A DNA stretch of 9,737 nucleotides from Bdellovibrionales bacterium (GTDB taxonomy: Bacteria > Bdellovibrionota > UBA1018). Every line of letters starts with the position of its first letter. The stretch's first letter is position 1. The notes below the pieces were generated by a model. It was given only the letters and a program-made list of their open reading frames with translations. It did no database searches and was not told where the DNA came from. Made by a program: the position numbers and the translations under genes. This document shows positions 6,061 to 9,737 of the stretch, piece after piece. The stretch spans positions 1 through 9,737 of the forward strand of contig JAGWZD010000045.1 in NCBI GenBank assembly GCA_018968995.1, read 5' to 3'.

Positions 6061-6081
6061 AAGTACCGTTTTGAGGTACTT
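6061..6081. promoter_or_regulatory. abiE operator dyad 1, upstream of the -35 box
   Basis: A perfect 7-bp dyad, AAGTACC-N7-GGTACTT, upstream of the abiE -35 hexamer. It matches dyad 2 in arm sequence and spacer length, so the pair forms two repeats of one operator design, suited to cooperative binding by the antitoxin. Confidence 0.75.
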
Positions 6082-6124
6082 CCGGGCCTTAATGCGTCAA
6101 TTGATTAACGCTATATATTCGATT

Positions 6125-7843
6125 TTAAAGGCTTTTGAATATATCTTCAAATAATGGGATTTGAAGTCCACGAACTCGACTAGGCGACTTCTCGATAACT
6201 ACCGCCTGACCGATTTTAAGCTGCTTAAGAACGTCATGCTCGATCTGCATTTGCTTAGCCTCTCGCATGTTACCCATCCCTGTACGATTCGCTATAAGCT
6301 CTCCTGAGACCTGATAGCTCTGCTTTAGAGTATCGAACGTTCCGGCTGTTGCACAAAACGCATCTACGGTCTCGTGATCGTCCATGCGAAGACCAATTTT
6401 AGTCATCGTATTGGAAATCACCTGGCGTCGAAATTCAGATGTAACTGCGTCCATATCTTCAAGTCCCTGACAGAAGGCATGGATTCCAAACTTTGCACCC
6501 CTGGATTGCTTTAAGAACTCAATAAATTCCCGAGAGGCAAAACTTCCAAACTCGTCGATGAAGATCGGAAAGAAGATGCGGTCATTCTCGTTTGGTTCAC
6601 TCTTATAAACTTCCGAGGACATGCTTTTTAGATCCTCGATAATCATCCTTCCCAAACGTCTAGCCGAATCTCCATTTCCAAGCGTATCAAGTTGAAAATA
6701 AGCGATGCCTCCCGTTTTTCGGATGTGTCTAAGATCAATTTCTTTAGCGGCCTTCTCAAATGACAAAAGGTGCCCGAAGGTTGGATTGTTCAGAATAGAA
6801 ATTTGCGCCCCCAAACCAGACAGCTCTTCTTCTTTAGCCTTAGAGAAAAATGGACTGATAAGATGGAAAAGCTCAAGCGCATGCTGATCTCCAGAATTGA
6901 ACTTTTCTTGAAGCTGTTTCAAGATTGCGGCTCTTTCTTCTTTCGCTAAAAGAATTTTAGAAACTCGCTCCAGGTTTAAAGAGATGCCCAAAAATTCAGT
7001 GCATGCAGTAAATGCCGTTAGAAAACTTGCCGAGACGTTTTGATAATAAGGCTCCGACCAAACGAACGCCTCCATCATGCGATCTTTGAGCTGGTTGGCA
7101 TTTCCGTGCTTTAGCGGGTTGTAATTCGCTGATGTTCCCGGCGAAGACATAGAAAACACCTGAAGACGAGTTTCAAAGTCGTCACTCAAACGATTCCCGT
7201 ACTCACGGATTAATTCCAATGATGAACTTTCACCTTTTGGATCAATCACAACACAAGGCTGGCGATGGCGAATGGCGTGAAGAATTAGATTCGTCATCAA
7301 ATTCGTCTTACCAGTCCCTGTCGCTCCAATCACTAGAACATGGGAGGAACGCTTCTTCTGGGGCAAAGAGACGACATCTTCAGTTTTTACATCGTGTCCA
7401 ATCGGAACAAGATCCTGCCTACAAAAAACCTCTGCAAGACTCGCACTACTTTTTCTGACATCAATAAAATCCTGAGTTCGAAGTCCCTTTTCTTTAGAGC
7501 GAAATGACAGAGCCAGTGGAGTCAGTGAGCTACTTATAAAAAGAAGGCCAATCCACAGAGAAGCTATGCGCAAGCAAATCAAAAGGGTTTTATTTGTTGC
7601 GAGCAGATCAATCTCATAAAGTGGAAATGGATCTATAAACGAGATCCATAAGAGAGCGGTAAAAACACATCCCACTACGGGAATCAAAAAATGTGCCCTT
7701 GGATTGAACTTCTCTCGTCTTGGATTTCTCCATCGAATCCACCAATAGAGTGCAACAGGCAAAAAAGAAATGGAAATGGCGGCCACGGTAAATCCCGTGA
7801 CCGCCTTTAAGATCTCCTCATCTCGTGAGCTAGGATTGCTCAC
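6125..7843 (-). CDS. traD: TraD/VirD4-type conjugative coupling protein (T4CP ATPase)
   Basis: Inner-membrane ATPase that delivers the relaxase-DNA complex to the type IV secretion channel during conjugation (572 aa). Three membrane helices precede the motor: about residues 12-37, 52-71 and 86-112. The Walker A motif GATGTGKT is at 173-180, followed by VVIDPKGES (198-206); the Walker B motif IFFPIFIDEFG is at 423-433 with Asp430 and Glu431, then SRGAKFGIHAFCQGLEDMD, the TraG/TraD C-terminal recognition segment with Gln459. All catalytic residues are intact. The start is GTG at 7841-7843, which overlaps the end of the upstream gene by 14 nt; no useful ATG follows before the nucleotide-binding domain, so a later start would lose the membrane anchor. 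It is the last of the coupled transfer genes, and the abiE operon that follows has a separate promoter. The gene symbol is by family, not by close identity. Confidence 0.9.
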   Translation of the reverse strand: MSNPSSRDEEILKAVTGFTVAAISISFLPVALYWWIRWRNPRREKFNPRAHFLIPVVGCVFTALLWISFIDPFPLYEIDLLATNKTLLICLRIASLWIGLLFISSSLTPLALSFRSKEKGLRTQDFIDVRKSSASLAEVFCRQDLVPIGHDVKTEDVVSLPQKKRSSHVLVIGATGTGKTNLMTNLILHAIRHRQPCVVIDPKGESSSLELIREYGNRLSDDFETRLQVFSMSSPGTSANYNPLKHGNANQLKDRMMEAFVWSEPYYQNVSASFLTAFTACTEFLGISLNLERVSKILLAKEERAAILKQLQEKFNSGDQHALELFHLISPFFSKAKEEELSGLGAQISILNNPTFGHLLSFEKAAKEIDLRHIRKTGGIAYFQLDTLGNGDSARRLGRMIIEDLKSMSSEVYKSEPNENDRIFFPIFIDEFGSFASREFIEFLKQSRGAKFGIHAFCQGLEDMDAVTSEFRRQVISNTMTKIGLRMDDHETVDAFCATAGTFDTLKQSYQVSGELIANRTGMGNMREAKQMQIEHDVLKQLKIGQAVVIEKSPSRVRGLQIPLFEDIFKSL

Positions 7844-8573
7844 TGCTTATACCCAAAAAATCAAAAATCGATTGAGACCCTCTGAATCTTGAGAAGACTT
7901 TAGAAGGCCTATTAGTTAGCGCAAATCCGACCTTTGGGAACCGAGCGGCCTTTTCAATTAGATCCTCATACAACGTTTCACTCTCACAAAAATAAACAGT
8001 CCGTTCGTACCCAGATTTTTCGTAACGAGAGAAACGTTCGAAATATCGAAGATTACTTTTTTGGTTCCGCTCAAGTTCAAATGCAAAGCTTCGACCTTTA
8101 ACTCTCCAAACTAAATCGGGAATAGGAATATCTTCGATAGATCCCAGTCGAAGTTCTTCTAATCGTATTTCTGGATCCGAAAGGTATACTCCACCTGATG
8201 GGAGCGTCTTTTCGAGAAATGTCCGGACTTCATTTAAGCCTAGTTGGTGCTGAGCAAACATAGGCGCAACGATGGCCAGAGAATGCTTCGCTTTTGCTTT
8301 AAAGCGAGATCCCAGTGAATACACCTTCAGTCGTTCAACATTTCGTCTCTCTTCTCGAAGTTTTTTGACCAGCGGAAGCATCCTTGACGGAACCGCTGAG
8401 GCAAAACTAAGAAGTAGCGCGGATTCTACGTATCCGTTTTTTAGCAGTGGTCTTACCCTTGTCCAAAAACACTCCTTATTAGGAAAAAACCGCTCAGTAA
8501 GTTGATCGGCGGTAGCAAGACCTTGTTCTGACAAATACTCCATCAATCGAAGATCTCGAACCGTAAGCCTCAA
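7830..8573 (-). CDS. Replic_Relax-like winged-helix protein (plasmid replication/relaxosome)
   Basis: A 247-aa cytoplasmic protein resembling the replication-relaxation family (Replic_Relax) found on conjugative plasmids and ICEs. The N-terminus (VRDLRLMEYLSEQGLATADQLTERFFP, residues 5-31) is a winged-helix DNA-binding start, continuing to about 90. The C-terminal half has IPDLVWRVKG (151-160) and FAFELERNQKS (163-173), then LRYFERFSRYEKSGY (175-189), matching the family pattern in which an E-x-(D/E)-R segment is followed by L..Kl..Y. Asp153, Glu166/Glu168 and Lys172 also look like a nuclease-type PD-ExK layout, but catalysis is unproven. The start is TTG at 8571-8573, inside a 4-nt TTGA overlap with the previous gene, and its end overlaps the coupling-protein start, so translation is probably coupled. 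A role in DNA processing before transfer is inferred from family and neighbours. Confidence 0.65.
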   Translation of the reverse strand: MRLTVRDLRLMEYLSEQGLATADQLTERFFPNKECFWTRVRPLLKNGYVESALLLSFASAVPSRMLPLVKKLREERRNVERLKVYSLGSRFKAKAKHSLAIVAPMFAQHQLGLNEVRTFLEKTLPSGGVYLSDPEIRLEELRLGSIEDIPIPDLVWRVKGRSFAFELERNQKSNLRYFERFSRYEKSGYERTVYFCESETLYEDLIEKAARFPKVGFALTNRPSKVFSRFRGSQSIFDFLGISSEQS

Positions 8574-8962
8574 GCAACACCCTCCACAGGTTTTTCAGTT
8601 TTACGTTTCTTGTTAGAAGGCTCTCCGTTAACTCGCTGCTTTTTCTCTAAGCCTCGTTTCGCTTTTTTTATTAATGCCATCATCAGTGCAGGGTCGCTTT
8701 TGGCTTGTTCAAAGATGTAGCTATCTGGGGTTAGTCGTTCAATCTGACGACTCCAGTAACGTTCATCCGCTTTTTCGAAAAGATCCTGGAAGAGTTCTTC
8801 AATCCGTACTTCAGCACCGCGATCCTTTAAAGCCTGCAATGTTTCATTGGCTTTAATCGCCACCACATCAGGTAACGAGATTTTCGACGATCCGTTTTTC
8901 GACTCTGATTTCTTCCTGTTCTTGTTTTCTTCGCTTCCAATAGATTCAAATTCTGTATTCAT
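8570..8962 (-). CDS. Charged 130-aa protein of the transfer operon, unknown function
   Basis: I do not recognise a family. The protein is highly charged: residues 1-28 are polar and probably disordered (MNTEFESIGSEENKNRKKSES), residues 30-108 are helical with a leucine/alanine pattern (VVAIKANETLQALKDRG, IEELFQDLFEKADERYW, SDPALMMALIKKAKRGLEKK), and the tail is Lys-rich (SNKKRKTEKP), suggesting nucleic-acid contact. No signal peptide or membrane segment is present. The ATG at 8960-8962 has a strong ribosome site, AAGGAG five nt upstream, and the stop overlaps the TTG start of the Replic_Relax-like gene by 4 nt. Position directly ahead of that gene and the coupling ATPase suggests an accessory relaxosome or partner protein, but this is inference from context only. 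Confidence 0.7.
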   Translation of the reverse strand: MNTEFESIGSEENKNRKKSESKNGSSKISLPDVVAIKANETLQALKDRGAEVRIEELFQDLFEKADERYWSRQIERLTPDSYIFEQAKSDPALMMALIKKAKRGLEKKQRVNGEPSNKKRKTEKPVEGVA

Positions 8963-8980
8963 ATTTTCTCCTTTTTTAGT

Positions 8981-9737
8981 TCAGTTCACCCAGTTAGACA
9001 TTTTTTCCACTTCGCGATTCACAAGTGACTCATTTTGAGTGTCACTTGTGGCCCTGATTAATCTTGCGAAGTTCGTAATCGAATAAAGCGGTGCCTTATA
9101 TGGAACCTTCTGCTCGACGAAGTACCATTCGCGCATCATCGTTTTGGTGTAGTAATAGGTACATTCGCCCTCACGAGCTTGTTTGTAGTAGTTTTCAAGG
9201 TCTTGATTGTTTCTGACTGCGTCGCACTCTTGAAGTTTTGCTATTTCCCAGTCACGATTCGCAGCGGTTTCAAGATTGAAAGGAAAGAACCAAAGGTCGT
9301 CGGTTCTAACTTGCGCAGGAAGCCCTCGATCATCATGGCCAGGAATGAAATAGTTGCAGTTTCCTTTAGGGCCACTCATCAATGGCCTCATTGGTCTTGC
9401 TCGAATTTGACCGCAAATAAATCCGCATCGGTTAGAGGGCTGAAAGCTTTTTACAAACTCATCTGGCAGGCTGCCTTCTTCTAAGAAATCAGAAAGAGGC
9501 TCATAATCGGCGTAAATTGCGATTTTCAGAGTATCGTTCTTTGAAATTACAGCGTGATCAAGTTCAATTTTTCTTTCATTCTTAAATGGGACAAACCGAA
9601 TCAAATTGGTAGCGGGCCGAGTCCGGCTTTCGTAACTTACTGAGTACCCCAGGCCCGAACAATAAGTGTCGGTGAACTTAGGATAGTCATACGGAAAATC
9701 TACCGATCCAATGGGGATTACCGTCTGATCGACCTCA
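8981..9737 (-). CDS. Unrecognised Cys-containing protein, start beyond the right edge
   Basis: The minus-strand frame is open from its stop at 8981-8983 to the window edge, giving at least 251 residues; a TTG at 9602-9604 could be taken for a start, but the same frame continues upstream with protein-like sequence (YDYPKFTDTYCSGLGYSVSY, ESRTRPATNLIRFVPFKN), so the true start is outside. I do not recognise a family. The visible part is rich in aromatic residues and has spaced cysteines (TYCSG, NRCGFICG, GNCNY, ECDAV, ECTYYY), which suits an exported, disulphide-containing protein; no membrane helix is seen. It ends 18 nt before the 130-aa gene whose ribosome site fills the gap, so the two are probably in one operon. 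A part in conjugative transfer (for example a periplasmic assembly or surface component) is inferred from neighbours only. Confidence 0.7.
   Translation of the reverse strand, partial: EVDQTVIPIGSVDFPYDYPKFTDTYCSGLGYSVSYESRTRPATNLIRFVPFKNERKIELDHAVISKNDTLKIAIYADYEPLSDFLEEGSLPDEFVKSFQPSNRCGFICGQIRARPMRPLMSGPKGNCNYFIPGHDDRGLPAQVRTDDLWFFPFNLETAANRDWEIAKLQECDAVRNNQDLENYYKQAREGECTYYYTKTMMREWYFVEQKVPYKAPLYSITNFARLIRATSDTQNESLVNREVEKMSNWVN

Noticed and set aside
6094..6111. 18-bp dyad (GCGTCAAT / ATTAACGC) just after the coupling-protein gene
   Set aside because: One mismatch, only a 2-nt centre and no T-run, so it does not make a convincing terminator or operator.

Overview
The window comes from a Gram-negative bacterium: it encodes an outer-membrane factor and an RND pump, which need two membranes. 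Base composition is moderate. I cannot name the organism from the sequence. A predatory or Bdellovibrio-like relative is only an impression. Nearly every real gene lies on the minus strand, so the reading order runs from the right edge to the left.

Right part (about 6.1 to 9.7 kb): a piece of a conjugative element, either an ICE or a plasmid. In transcription order it holds an unrecognised gene that enters from the window edge, a 130-aa charged protein, a Replic_Relax-like winged-helix protein that starts at TTG, and a TraD/VirD4-type coupling ATPase that starts at GTG. The last three overlap at their ends and look translationally coupled. No relaxase or mating-pore gene is visible.

Middle (about 4.35 to 6.1 kb): an AbiEi/AbiEii type IV toxin-antitoxin (abortive infection) pair. 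It has its own promoter carrying two near-identical 21-bp dyads. One dyad brackets the -10 box, which sits so close to the gene that the antitoxin mRNA may be leaderless.

Next (3.9 to 4.33 kb): a stretch of about 430 bp without a convincing gene, packed end to end with inverted repeats. It contains a 200-bp part that folds as a long closing stem around a three-way junction. This is the most unusual object in the window and could be a large structured RNA or a DNA-level mobility or replication site. It leads into a 73-aa small membrane protein that has a good Shine-Dalgarno sequence.

Left part (1 to 3.5 kb): a divalent-metal resistance operon. Its order is a small secreted His/Cys-rich protein, a TolC-family outer-membrane factor, an unusually short (166 aa) His-rich adaptor-like protein, and a CzcA-type RND pump cut by the left edge. 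The pump's DFGIIVD motif points to Zn/Co/Cd/Ni export rather than Cu/Ag. Overall the picture is a mobile element carrying transfer, defence and metal-resistance modules, although the element's ends are not visible.
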